From contig NZ_JASPJX010000002.1 in NCBI RefSeq assembly GCF_030232585.1, forward strand, positions 218,640 through 282,639: a stretch of 64,000 nucleotides of DNA. The letters are read 5' to 3'. Positions 43,057-51,202 of this stretch are shown piece after piece. The stretch comes from Corynebacterium sp. MSK008. GTDB taxonomy: Bacteria > Actinomycetota > Actinomycetes > Mycobacteriales > Mycobacteriaceae. The position numbers and the translations under genes were made by a program. Under the pieces are notes generated by a model. The model was not told the DNA's origin. It saw only the letters and a list, made by a program, of their open reading frames with translations, and searched no databases. The first letter of the stretch is position 1. Every line of letters begins with the position of its first letter.

Positions 43057-43490
43057 ATAACGTTAACCGTGGCGTGTCGTGCGCTCACTTTGGCTGTGTC
43101 CCTCCTGCTCGCGGCGGCTACCGCGGTTGGGTTTGTCGCCCCTGCGCAGGCTTACGGTGTGACTGCGGGTACTGCCTCGCGACGATTGGCGGCGCGGTCT
43201 CGGTGGCGGTGTACGCGGCGGATAACCGCACGAAGATCTCCGGCGGCCTGCGGGACTCGGGGTCCCCCTCGCCGTCAGCGTCAACAACGCAGCGGCGGCG
43301 CGGTGGATCTGCCGATCGTCGGTTCGGTGAATCCGCTGTCGGATGCGGTCCAGCGCATCAACCCCACTCGCTCAGTGGCGGGCTACCACCCGGTGCCTGC
43401 AGTCAAGTCAGGGCAGATCGTGTGCAAGGACGGCGCGCGCACCTCTCGCCCCTGCGGCCCGGTGCCGAAGGTGAACCCGGATACCGGCGG
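43057..43490 (+). pseudogene. Decayed copy of the trypsin-like protease gene
   Basis: Aligns with 39946-40540. The start codon position reads ATA, the signal peptide region remains, and the part with the catalytic His is largely deleted (TAYGVTAGTA without HC). A second deletion removes the Asp region. The VNPLSDAVQRINPTR and CKDGARTSRPCGPV blocks survive, and homology ends before the active Ser. Several frameshifts. Non-functional. Confidence 0.85.
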
Positions 43491-43699
43491 GTTCGCGACA
43501 CACCTCCGGCCACCCGATGCCGGGCCTGGGTCCCCGGCATCGGCGAGTACCTTCATGCGGACTTCGTAGACACCGTGGGCTTTTATCCGGGCTTTCTTGC
43601 GACGTTCTCGAGCTCGCCAAACGTCCCCCTTGGCCAAACGCACCCAACCTGCTGCGCGTGTATCCACATGGCACTGTGGGCCATGCCCCCTTGTTCCGA

Positions 43700-43852
43700 G
43701 TACACCTCCTCCAACTGGTGACGGTGCCGGGTGGAGCCACTGATCTTCTCCTAATATATCTGCGAGCCCCCCGCCGCACGGAGTTGATCGAGTTGGCGAT
43801 CCAGGTTCTGCTCCAAAGAACTCACCCGAGCGTACCCGGCTTTCTGCCCCAC
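43700..43852 (-). pseudogene. Serine recombinase (resolvase/invertase) N-terminal fragment
   Basis: From GTG 43852 the - strand reads VGQKAGYARVSSLEQNLDRQ, LDQLRAAG, the resolvase catalytic start with its active Ser, then a TAG at 43751, after which EKISGSTRHRHQLEE continues. Homology ends by about 43700. Upstream, GTTAGA-N5-TCTAAC at 43904-43920 may be part of an old res site. Confidence 0.7.
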
Positions 43853-44099
43853 AACGACGTCCTGGTGTTCGTCGAACTCTAAAGGTAGTAACGGTTCTGT
43901 TCTGTTAGACTTGCTCTAACCCTACCGAACAGGGAGAAGTTGTAATTCAAAGCTGTCTATTTAGGGTGTACGCAGTAAGACATTTTGACAAGCCTGATGA
44001 TCTTCATTGTCAGACCCCAGGGGCGAGTGAATTAGGGAACGGTTTCTGCCCTCACTCCGTTTCTAAAAAGCAGGCCTTCCCATGTGATAGGACTAGTGC

Positions 44100-45110
44100 A
44101 TGGATAGTCATCCCCCGCATCCCACCCCCTCCCTCCCAACTGTGGTCATTTACCAAAACGCAGATTTCGTCTCTGGCATCATCCAAGAGATTTACAAAGC
44201 AGGGCTACTGGAAGCTACCGAGTTCGAAAACAATTCGACCACGGGGAAAGACGACGGATCCGAGAAACAGGCCGCAATTGCCGCAAAAGCTAACGTGTTT
44301 CCCTGGTTAACCAACCTCGGTGCACAAGGGAGCTATACACACTCTCAATCAAATAGTGAGGAAGTCGCTACAACCCGCCACCAAAAATTCGTTTATTCCC
44401 AAGAATTTTTTCTAGACCAAGCCCGATCCGAACTTCGACGGCAGGAGCTAATAACTCGGGTAGAAAACTCAGAAAGCGCCTCGGAACTCCAAGTGGGAGA
44501 TTTTATTGAATTTGAGGCTAGCTTTGAAGCTAACGAGGCTAACGCCATCCTCGATATCCTTACCCCTGAGTTAACTGCGGCTATAACTCGATATATCCAC
44601 CGCTCCAAAGGGCTTGAAAAGATAGACACCCTTAGAGAGCAAGCTTCTAATGCAGATACCCTGATCCCAGTAGAGAAAATCAGCGGTATCAGAGAAATCT
44701 ATGACGCTAGGGCGGAGAACCAGGCGGCACTTGCAGCAGCCATTACCTCTGCTATAAGGATGGATTTCCGTGGTTCCGAAACTAAAGAATTCTATGCCTT
44801 AATCGGGACGGGCCAACACTCGCTGACTGCTGTTACCGTCTGCGAAAAGGAGTATTTCAAATCCAAAGATTTTGATCGGCTACTAGATGGAAGATTTTCC
44901 GTTCTGGGCAAAGTCGTTTCCCCTATTCGAGAGAATGTCCCAATCCTGGAGAGAAACAAACTGCTTAGCCGACTGCAGGTGGAAGCTCTAGATGAAATCC
45001 TTCGCCCTTTAGCCGAAGAGGCAGACACCCACCGACTGGTGGATCTCGATTTTAAGACAAGTGTAGAAGGACCTTCAATCACCGTATTGCCTATCGCTAT
45101 CTATGTATAA
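44100..45110 (+). CDS. Low-GC orphan protein, possibly DUF6414-like
   Basis: 336 residues, with clearly lower GC and different codon use (many AAA, ATA, TTA) from its neighbours. Early TVVIYQNADFVSGIIQEIYKAGLLE, then a Thr/Gly/Lys segment, AAKANVFPWLTNLGAQGSYTHSQSN, a long helical middle, and a strand-rich end GPSITVLPIAIYV. The layout recalls DUF6414 proteins of mobile and defence regions, but I cannot confirm this. ATG 44100 has AGGA six bases upstream. Flanked by resolvase and IS6 remnants, so acquired by transfer. Confidence 0.6.
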   Translation: MDSHPPHPTPSLPTVVIYQNADFVSGIIQEIYKAGLLEATEFENNSTTGKDDGSEKQAAIAAKANVFPWLTNLGAQGSYTHSQSNSEEVATTRHQKFVYSQEFFLDQARSELRRQELITRVENSESASELQVGDFIEFEASFEANEANAILDILTPELTAAITRYIHRSKGLEKIDTLREQASNADTLIPVEKISGIREIYDARAENQAALAAAITSAIRMDFRGSETKEFYALIGTGQHSLTAVTVCEKEYFKSKDFDRLLDGRFSVLGKVVSPIRENVPILERNKLLSRLQVEALDEILRPLAEEADTHRLVDLDFKTSVEGPSITVLPIAIYV

Positions 45111-45151
45111 CCCCCCGAGCGTCTCATTTAAATCCCCGTCAAACTAGATGA

Positions 45152-45267
45152 TTAACCTTTTATAAGACGCGCATAGTTGTCAAACAGAATCTCTTGGCGT
45201 TGGCGCTCCGTGGTGAGCTTTCGCCCAGCCCCCATTGCCTTATCCACCTCACGATCCAGAGCATCGT
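45152..45267 (-). pseudogene. C-terminal gene fragment cut by the IS element
   Basis: The - strand reads ALDREVDKAMGAGRKLTTER and on to FDNYARLIKG with stop at 45152-45154. Its 5' part is missing exactly at the IS end (45268). Charged, helical, not recognised. Confidence 0.45.
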
Positions 45268-46112
45268 GGGTGCTGTTGCAAAGTTGGGCGGAGAGCCGAG
45301 ACGACCCAGTTTCTCATCTCCTGATGGCCGCTGCGTGCCGGCGTTCTCAGGCCGTCTCGAAGACCCGGTTGACGATCACCGCGTCCGGATTGGGGTGCCC
45401 ATAAGCAAACATCGTGCCCTGGCCTTTCCGTAATGAATGCATCGCTTCCATCCCTTTCAACGTCCGGTAGGCAGACGTCCGATTTTTGAACGTCCCCTTC
45501 GGTCCCAGGATTCGTTTCAACCGGCCATGATCTCCCTCGAGAACGTTGTTCAGGTATTTCACCTGACGGTGCTCCACCGTCTGAGGGCAGATTCCCTCCG
45601 CCTTCAGCTCGGAGATCGCCTTGGCCAGGGAGGGTGCCTTATCTGTATTAATTACCCGCGGGGACCCGGCTGTCGTAGTCGATCGCAGGGTCTTGGCCAG
45701 GAAACGCTTGGCCGCAGCCACATTCTGTTTTGGTGAGAGGTAGAAGTCTAAGGTCTGCCCACCGGCGGTAATAGCCCGGTAGAGATAGCACCACGTGCCG
45801 CCGACCCGAATATAGGTCTCATCCACCCGCCAGGACCGGGCCTGCCAGTCGGGCACCTGCCGGTACCACCGAGTGTGCTTATCCAGATCAGGGGCGTATT
45901 TCTGCACCCAGCGGTAGATCGTGGTGTGATCGACTGGCACACCCCGCTCGGTCATCATCTCTTCGAGGTCGCGGTAGCTCACGCCGTAGCGGCAGTACCA
46001 CCGCACCGCCCCCAGGATGATGTCACGGGGGAAGTGACGACCGGAGAAGATGCCCATGGCCGTGATTATTTCACGTCAATCTTCCTACTGCCCCAACTTT
46101 GCAACAGCACCC
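45268..46112 (-). mobile_element. IS6-family insertion sequence (IS1628-like), complete
   Basis: 845 bases bounded by GGGTGCTGTTGCAAAGTTGG at the left and its exact inverse at 46093-46112. Encodes one transposase. The 8 bases at each side (AGCATCGT and GCCCGACC) differ, so no target duplication remains. It separates two truncated genes. Confidence 0.85.
45347..46057 (-). CDS. IS6-family transposase
   Basis: 236 residues, full length for IS6. N-terminal FPRDIILGAVRWYCRYGVSYRDLEEMM with HTH, then the DDE core: Asp in RVDETYIRVGGTW, Asp in INTDKAPS, Glu in NNVLEGDHGRLKR. Ends FETA. Intact and probably active. Bases 45405-45480 are identical to the IS fragment at 48358-48433. Confidence 0.92.
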   Translation of the reverse strand: MGIFSGRHFPRDIILGAVRWYCRYGVSYRDLEEMMTERGVPVDHTTIYRWVQKYAPDLDKHTRWYRQVPDWQARSWRVDETYIRVGGTWCYLYRAITAGGQTLDFYLSPKQNVAAAKRFLAKTLRSTTTAGSPRVINTDKAPSLAKAISELKAEGICPQTVEHRQVKYLNNVLEGDHGRLKRILGPKGTFKNRTSAYRTLKGMEAMHSLRKGQGTMFAYGHPNPDAVIVNRVFETA

Positions 46113-47170
46113 GCCCGACCAATGGCGTGAGCGTTACTTGTCTCGGTATCCGCTTGCGACCGATGACCTCGATCTGGGCGTGTGGCGTGAGCGCCGGGAA
46201 CGCGCTCTCACACGACAGTACGTCGAATCCAGCCCGCGCGCCCTCGTAGCTCCGTAGTGATCGACGTAGACCGGCCAGACACCGTTCTGAGGGCCTTTGA
46301 GCGCCCAAGCGAACACCCAATGCCGTCTTGGGTCGTGGAGGGCAACAAGGGGCACGGGCACGTCGGGTGGTGGCTCAACGCCCCGGTCTGCCGGACGGAC
46401 GCTGGTCGAGTCGATCCGCTGCGTTATCTCGCCCGAGTGACTGAGGGGCTGCGCCGGTCCCTCGACGGAGACCCGGCGTACACCGGACTGTTGACCCGGA
46501 ACCCTCTGCACGAAGATGCTGACGTTATCTGGGGTACAGATCGCGCGTACGGACTGCGCGAGTTGGGAACGATCCAGCGGTCTAGGTCGCAACTGCGCGA
46601 TGTTTGATGCTGCGCATCGGGAGGTCTATGGCCTACATGATCCCGCTATACCGATGGACGATTGGCACCGGATCGTCGTTCAGCACTGCCACCAAGTGCA
46701 CCGTTCCTTTGACGATGCCCTCGGGGGCCATTGCCGTTCTCCGAGGTGCAGTCCACGGCGTCATCCATCGCACGTTGGACTCGCAGGAACTTCATTAGCA
46801 AGTCCGAGTACCAAGCAAAACGGGGTAGAATAGGCGGGATCAAGTCGGGCGAGAAGCGCCGACAGGCGCGCGAGGCCCAGATAACGGAGGTATTCGGATG
46901 AGTGCTCGGGACCCCCGGCCACGCTTCGACAAGAATGGCCGGCCACTTACCGCCGCCGAGGCAGCGGAGCTGCTGGGCATGTCCGCGCGAAACGTCCGGC
47001 GCCTACGAGCAGAACCGCGCAGTGCGGTGATCGAGCGAGAGGCCGCTTGCAGGGAGCGCGCGGCCGCCCTCCGAGCCGAGGGCAAGTCCTACCGAGAGAT
47101 AGCCGACGAAATGGGCGTGAGCACGGGCACCGTCGGTCACCTCTTGCATGAGCACCGCAAACAGTCTGAA
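46113..47170 (+). pseudogene. Plasmid replication initiator (replicase family) remnant 1
   Basis: Starting at the IS end, one frame reads WRERYLSRYPLATDDLDLGVW to YVESSPRALV. A one-base loss near 46246 shifts to VIDVDRPDTVLRAFERPSEHP through TEGLRRSLDGDPAYTGLLTRNP. Further shifts lead through GLGRNCAMFDAAHREVY, NFISKSEYQAKRGRIGGIKSG and the C-terminal HTH part that begins at 46898. This is a corynebacterial Rep protein in at least three frames, with the N-terminus removed by the IS. Confidence 0.75.
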
Positions 47171-48178
47171 GCGCCGAGGAAGTGCTCAAGCTCGCCGCTT
47201 CAGACTGTTTATGGTGACGACGCCCTCGCCGCACAAGTGCTGGAGCTTCTGCCCACCAGAGGCGTCCACGCCCTGGGGATCGCTTCGGTGACACGGAGCG
47301 GTTCTCGAATCGCGACCGTCGGCGCCCCGCTGGCCGCGACATTTGAAATTGGATCAATCAATAAGGGCATCACGGGGATGCTCTATCTCGATGCCATCGA
47401 ACGCGAAGAGGTTCTTCCGACAACGACGCTCGGTGAACTGTTCGAGCTGCAGGGCTTCGGCGCGGCAGGCATCACGTTAGAAGAGTTGTCCCAGCACAGG
47501 TCAGGCCTGCCAGCACAACCGATGGGGATGACAGATATAGCTCGCATCATCATCAGGACGATCCAGGCAAGGAATCCCTTCGACGGGAGGACCCTCGTCC
47601 ACCTTGTTGAAGATCTGCGCCGTGTGCCGATCGGAGCGAAGGAGCCTGCTTACTCAAATCTGGGGTTTGCGGCCCTCGGCCACGCGCTCGCTGCCGCTGC
47701 CGGAATGGACTATGCCGAACTGCTGCGGGAGCGCATTGCGAGACCCCTCGAGCTGGGACGCTTCTACATACCAGCAGAGGGCCAAGCGGCACTGGATGAG
47801 CAAGCCGTACAGGGCAAAGACAAAAACGGGCGGCCGCAGCAGGCATGGACCGATCTGCAATATGCGCCTGCCGGTGGTATTCGAACTGACGTGAAGAGCA
47901 TGGCGAAAGTTGCGCGGGCGCTGTTGACCGGTCTCGCACCGGGCGCCGCCGCTCTTAACCCAGTCGCTGCCTTCTCGACTGACGGGGCAGACCGCGTGGG
48001 CGCGGGATGGATGACCTCTCGAATCGAGGGACAAACCATCACCTGGCATAACGGACGTACCGGAGGATTCTCGAGCTGGATCGGCTTTGATCGCGAGCAA
48101 GATCACGCGCTCTTCCTCGTCGGAGCCACAACCCTCGCCCTCGACGAGATCGGCGAGACATTGTTGCTGAGCAGCTGA
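46898..48178 (+). CDS. Chimera: Rep C-terminal HTH fused to beta-lactamase-like serine hydrolase
   Basis: 426 residues. Residues 1-88 are a Rep C-terminus with two HTH-like segments (LTAAEAAELLGMSARNVRRLR and KSYREIADEMGVSTGTVGHLL). Residues from about 100 form a class C beta-lactamase/esterase-type domain with Ser153 and Lys156 in GSINKG, Tyr252-Ser-Asn254, and H384-N-G in place of KTG. The normal signal peptide and first strands of the hydrolase are absent, so the product should stay in the cytosol unless it starts internally. A 15-bp inverted repeat lies at the junction. A role in beta-lactam resistance is possible but unsupported. Confidence 0.7.
   Translation: MSARDPRPRFDKNGRPLTAAEAAELLGMSARNVRRLRAEPRSAVIEREAACRERAAALRAEGKSYREIADEMGVSTGTVGHLLHEHRKQSEAPRKCSSSPLQTVYGDDALAAQVLELLPTRGVHALGIASVTRSGSRIATVGAPLAATFEIGSINKGITGMLYLDAIEREEVLPTTTLGELFELQGFGAAGITLEELSQHRSGLPAQPMGMTDIARIIIRTIQARNPFDGRTLVHLVEDLRRVPIGAKEPAYSNLGFAALGHALAAAAGMDYAELLRERIARPLELGRFYIPAEGQAALDEQAVQGKDKNGRPQQAWTDLQYAPAGGIRTDVKSMAKVARALLTGLAPGAAALNPVAAFSTDGADRVGAGWMTSRIEGQTITWHNGRTGGFSSWIGFDREQDHALFLVGATTLALDEIGETLLLSS
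47159..47210. repeat. 15-bp perfect inverted repeat at the Rep/hydrolase junction
   Basis: AAACAGTCTGAAGCG (47159-47173) and its exact inverse (47196-47210) enclose 22 bases. It lies inside the chimeric reading frame exactly where Rep homology ends. Confidence 0.75.
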
Positions 48179-48223
48179 CGTGTTCGCACATACACGGTAC
48201 TGCCGGGGCCTCGGTAGTGCAGT

Positions 48224-48433
48224 GGGTGCTGTTGCAAAGTTGGGCTAGGGTCGAAAAGCCCAACCTCAAGACATTAGTTGTCCTTGCTCCGGGGTGCTTA
48301 AGCTGTCTCGAATATCCGGCTGACGATCACCGCGTCTGGGTTCGGGTGCCCGTAGGCAAACATCGTGCCCTGGCCTTTCCGTAATGAATGCATCGCTTCC
48401 ATCCCTTTCAACGTCCGGTAGGCAGACGTCCGA
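48224..48433 (-). mobile_element. IS6-family element fragment
   Basis: Begins with the same 20-base terminal sequence as the complete IS and contains the last 45 codons of a transposase (48298-48433, ending IFETA). It breaks off at CGTCCGA, where a rep fragment starts. The first 130 bases differ from the complete IS while the last 76 are identical. Confidence 0.8.
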
Positions 48434-48915
48434 GTGTTTCGACCACGTGTTTAGTAACGGTGTGGTGAGTATCGGGTAACGCCCGGGTGGGTATCGAGTA
48501 ACACCCGGGCGGCCCCGCCCGGGCTCCCCTGGAGAACTCCTGGCGGGGGAGACGTGTTGGGGCTCGTCGGCTACCTCGCGCACCTCCCTGATGAAGTCGG
48601 ACAACCGGTCAATACGGTGATGCTGCCGGTACCAGATATAGCGATCCGGGCTATCACCCGTGTAGAAGGGGCTGCGGCTGAACCGGTGGGCGAAGTTCGG
48701 GTCGTGGTCCAAAAACCCGCCCAGGGTCCGGCTTGTCGCCGCCAGAAGCGCCGTGTTGGGCGATTTCCCGTCCTTGTCCGCGTAGACAGGTTCAATCAGC
48801 CAAAAACACTGCGCTTTGCCGCTTAAGCGGTTGATGCCCACCCAGGCCGGCCCGAGACTGCGGGTGACGAGCTGGAAGAGTTTGCCCCGTAACTCCTCGG
48901 ACAGGTTGATGGGTG
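48434..48915 (-). pseudogene. Plasmid replication initiator remnant 2 (pNG2/pSR1-like Rep)
   Basis: The - strand from 48915 reads PPINLSEELRGKLFQLVTRS, LGPAWVGINRLSGKAQCFWL, GFLDHDPNFAHRFSRSPFYT and RIDRLSDFIREVREVADE, a central part of a corynebacterial Rep of a different type from remnant 1. Both ends are cut, by an IS fragment and by an ATPase B fragment. Two adjacent 22-bp repeats lie within it. Confidence 0.75.
48464..48507. repeat. Two tandem 22-bp iteron-like repeats
   Basis: Units at 48464-48485 and 48486-48507 differ at three positions and share the core GTATCG-GTAAC-CCCG. They lie in the distal part of the rep remnant and could be old Rep-binding iterons. Confidence 0.55.
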
Positions 48916-48929
48916 GCCTCCCTGACTGC

Positions 48930-49098
48930 CGGGCTGGGGATACCGGTTGCGGAGATAATAGAGATCAGCGAGCACGGCATGGAGCGCCACCTGATGGTGG
49001 AGGACACCCTCGCGTTCCGGGCCATGCGCGACTTCCTGGCGGATCCGCACGGGATCGCGGAGTACATGGCGGACTGGGCGGAAGGGGAGCTAGTGTAG
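48930..49098 (+). pseudogene. 3' fragment of a second ATPase B copy
   Basis: Encodes LGIPVAEIIEISEHGMERHL followed by VEDTLAFRAMRDFLADPHGI and AEYMADWAEGELV, matching the last 55 residues of ATPase B. Everything 5' of this has been replaced by the rep fragment. It precedes intact recQ exactly as ATPase B precedes the truncated recQ. Confidence 0.8.
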
Positions 49099-49141
49099 CG
49101 TTCGAACGTTCGTGTCGGGGTGGTGTTATACGGTGTGCGCC

Positions 49142-51202
49142 ATGACAGCGACACGCGAACAAGCGGACGAACTTCTCAAGGGCATCGCGGGGCCCCTCGC
49201 CTCGCTGCGCGACGACCAGTGGACGGCCATCGATTCCCTTGTCAACCAGCGCAAACGCACGCTCGTGGTGCAACGCACGGGTTGGGGGAAATCGGCGGTG
49301 TACTTCATCGCCGCGAAGCTGTTGCGCGAGGCGGGCGAAGGCCCATCCATTATCGTCTCGCCCCTGCTCGCGCTGATGCGCAACCAGGTCGAAGCGGCCG
49401 CACGCGCCGGCATCCGGGCGGCCACGATCAACTCCGCGAACATGACGCAGTGGGAGGAGATCCAGGCGGGTGTCGACGACCTGGACCTGCTCCTGATCAG
49501 CCCGGAACGCCTCAACGCCCCGGGTTTCCGCGAGGAGGTGCTGCCGCAGCTCGCGCGGTCCGTGGGCATGCTGGTTGTGGACGAGGCCCACTGCATCTCC
49601 GACTGGGGGCACGATTTCAGGCCGGATTACCGGCGCATTGCGTTGCTTATCAGCGACCTGCCGGCGAACACCCCCGTCCTCGCCACCACCGCGACGGCGA
49701 ACGACCGCGTGGTGGCCGACGTGGTCGCTCAGCTCGGGGAGGGCACCGGCGTGCTCCGCGGCGGGCTGGACCGCGAATCCCTGTCACTGAACGTGGTGCG
49801 TTTGAGTGACCCCACCCAGCGCGCCGCTTGGATCGCGCAGTACCTGGCGCAGGTTGAAGGCTCCGGCATCATTTACTGCCTCACCGTGGCCGCCGCGCAC
49901 GACCTGGCGGAGGCGCTGGAGACCGCCGGTTGGAACGTGGCCGCCTACACCGGCCGTACCGAGGCGGAGGAACGCGAGCGCCTCGAGCAGGCGCTGATTA
50001 ACAACGAGTTGAAAGCCCTGGTGGCCACCTCGGCGCTCGGCATGGGGTTTGACAAGCCGGACCTCGGTTTCGTGGTGCACCTAGGTGCGCCGAGCTCGCC
50101 GGTGAGCTACTACCAGCAGATCGGCCGCGCCGGGCGCGCCACCGACCACGCCGAGGTGGTGCTGTTGCCCGGCCCGGAAGACCAGCGCGTGTGGGAGTAC
50201 TTCGCGTCCGTGTCCATGCCGGAGGAGCCAGTGGTTAAGCAGCTGCTGGGGGCGCTCGGTGACGAGCCGGTGTCCACCCCGAAGCTGGAAAACGCCGTGG
50301 ATTTGTCGCGCTCGCGCATCGATCAGGCGCTGAAGGTGCTCGACGTCGACGGTGCGGTGCGCCGCGTCAAAGGCGGCTGGGTTGTCACTGGCGAGCCCTG
50401 GGCCTATGACCACAAGCGCTACGACGGCCTGGCGGACGCCCGCGGGCGCGAACAGAACCTCATGCTGGCCTACGAGACCACGGACGCCTGCCGCATGGTG
50501 TTTTTGCGCAGCGAGCTGGACGATCCAACGATCGGGCAGGGGGAGCGCTGCGGGCGCTGCGACAACTGCACAGGCAACCACCTACCCACGGACGTGGATC
50601 CGGCGCTCGCCGAGCGCATAGACGCCCGCCTGAAAGCCCCCGGTGTGCCACTCAGCCAGCGCAAGATGTGGCCGACGGGCTCCGCCCGACGCGGCAAAAT
50701 CAAAGGCGTTCAGGCGGGCAAGGCGCTCGGCCGGCTCAACGACGTCGCCCGCGGCCCCGCCCTGGCTCAGCTTCTGCGCGACAACGCCTACCGTCCCGCC
50801 ACGAACTGGCGCGACGACCAGTGGCTCACCCGCTTCGTGGCGGTGCTGGCGGACTGGGACTGGGACACACGCCCTGCGACGGTGATCGCGCTCGGGTCGG
50901 CGGATCCGGCGAGGGCGGAGATGGTCGCCTCCACCGCGGAGGCGCTCGCCCGCGTCGGACAGATGTCCTACGGCGGGGCAGTGCGCGCCGGGGAGACCGA
51001 GGTTCAGGCGCGTAACTCCGCCTTCCGCGTCAATGCGCTGGACCGGTACTTCGACTACTCGGGGCTCGACGTGGGCGAGGGCCCGGTGTTGCTGCTTGCC
51101 GGCGAGGTGGATTCCGGTTGGTCGGTCACCGTTGCCGCAGCCGATATCGCCGAGCGATTCGGTGTGGAGGTGCTACCGCTGACGTTCGCCTCGCGCGCGT
51201 GA
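49142..51202 (+). CDS. RecQ-family DNA helicase with C-terminal phosphoribosyltransferase-like domain
   Basis: 686 residues. Helicase core: RDDQW Q-motif region, Walker A TGWGKSAVYF, DEAHCISDWGHDF, TATAN, and motif VI QQIGRAGRATDHAEV. Zinc region: CRMVFLRSEL...CGRCDNC. From about 520 on the protein is not RecQ-like. The stretch ending GPVLLLAGEVDSGWSVTVAAADIAE resembles the PRPP loop of a phosphoribosyltransferase, although the usual DD is AGEVD. The HRDC domain is missing. A truncated copy lies at 42430. It probably unwinds DNA in repair; the tail is of unknown use. Confidence 0.85.
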   Translation: MTATREQADELLKGIAGPLASLRDDQWTAIDSLVNQRKRTLVVQRTGWGKSAVYFIAAKLLREAGEGPSIIVSPLLALMRNQVEAAARAGIRAATINSANMTQWEEIQAGVDDLDLLLISPERLNAPGFREEVLPQLARSVGMLVVDEAHCISDWGHDFRPDYRRIALLISDLPANTPVLATTATANDRVVADVVAQLGEGTGVLRGGLDRESLSLNVVRLSDPTQRAAWIAQYLAQVEGSGIIYCLTVAAAHDLAEALETAGWNVAAYTGRTEAEERERLEQALINNELKALVATSALGMGFDKPDLGFVVHLGAPSSPVSYYQQIGRAGRATDHAEVVLLPGPEDQRVWEYFASVSMPEEPVVKQLLGALGDEPVSTPKLENAVDLSRSRIDQALKVLDVDGAVRRVKGGWVVTGEPWAYDHKRYDGLADARGREQNLMLAYETTDACRMVFLRSELDDPTIGQGERCGRCDNCTGNHLPTDVDPALAERIDARLKAPGVPLSQRKMWPTGSARRGKIKGVQAGKALGRLNDVARGPALAQLLRDNAYRPATNWRDDQWLTRFVAVLADWDWDTRPATVIALGSADPARAEMVASTAEALARVGQMSYGGAVRAGETEVQARNSAFRVNALDRYFDYSGLDVGEGPVLLLAGEVDSGWSVTVAAADIAERFGVEVLPLTFASRA

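Noticed and set aside
46134..46592. Frame on the - strand opposite rep remnant 1
   Set aside because: The + strand carries recognisable Rep segments over the same interval; the - frame has no family features.
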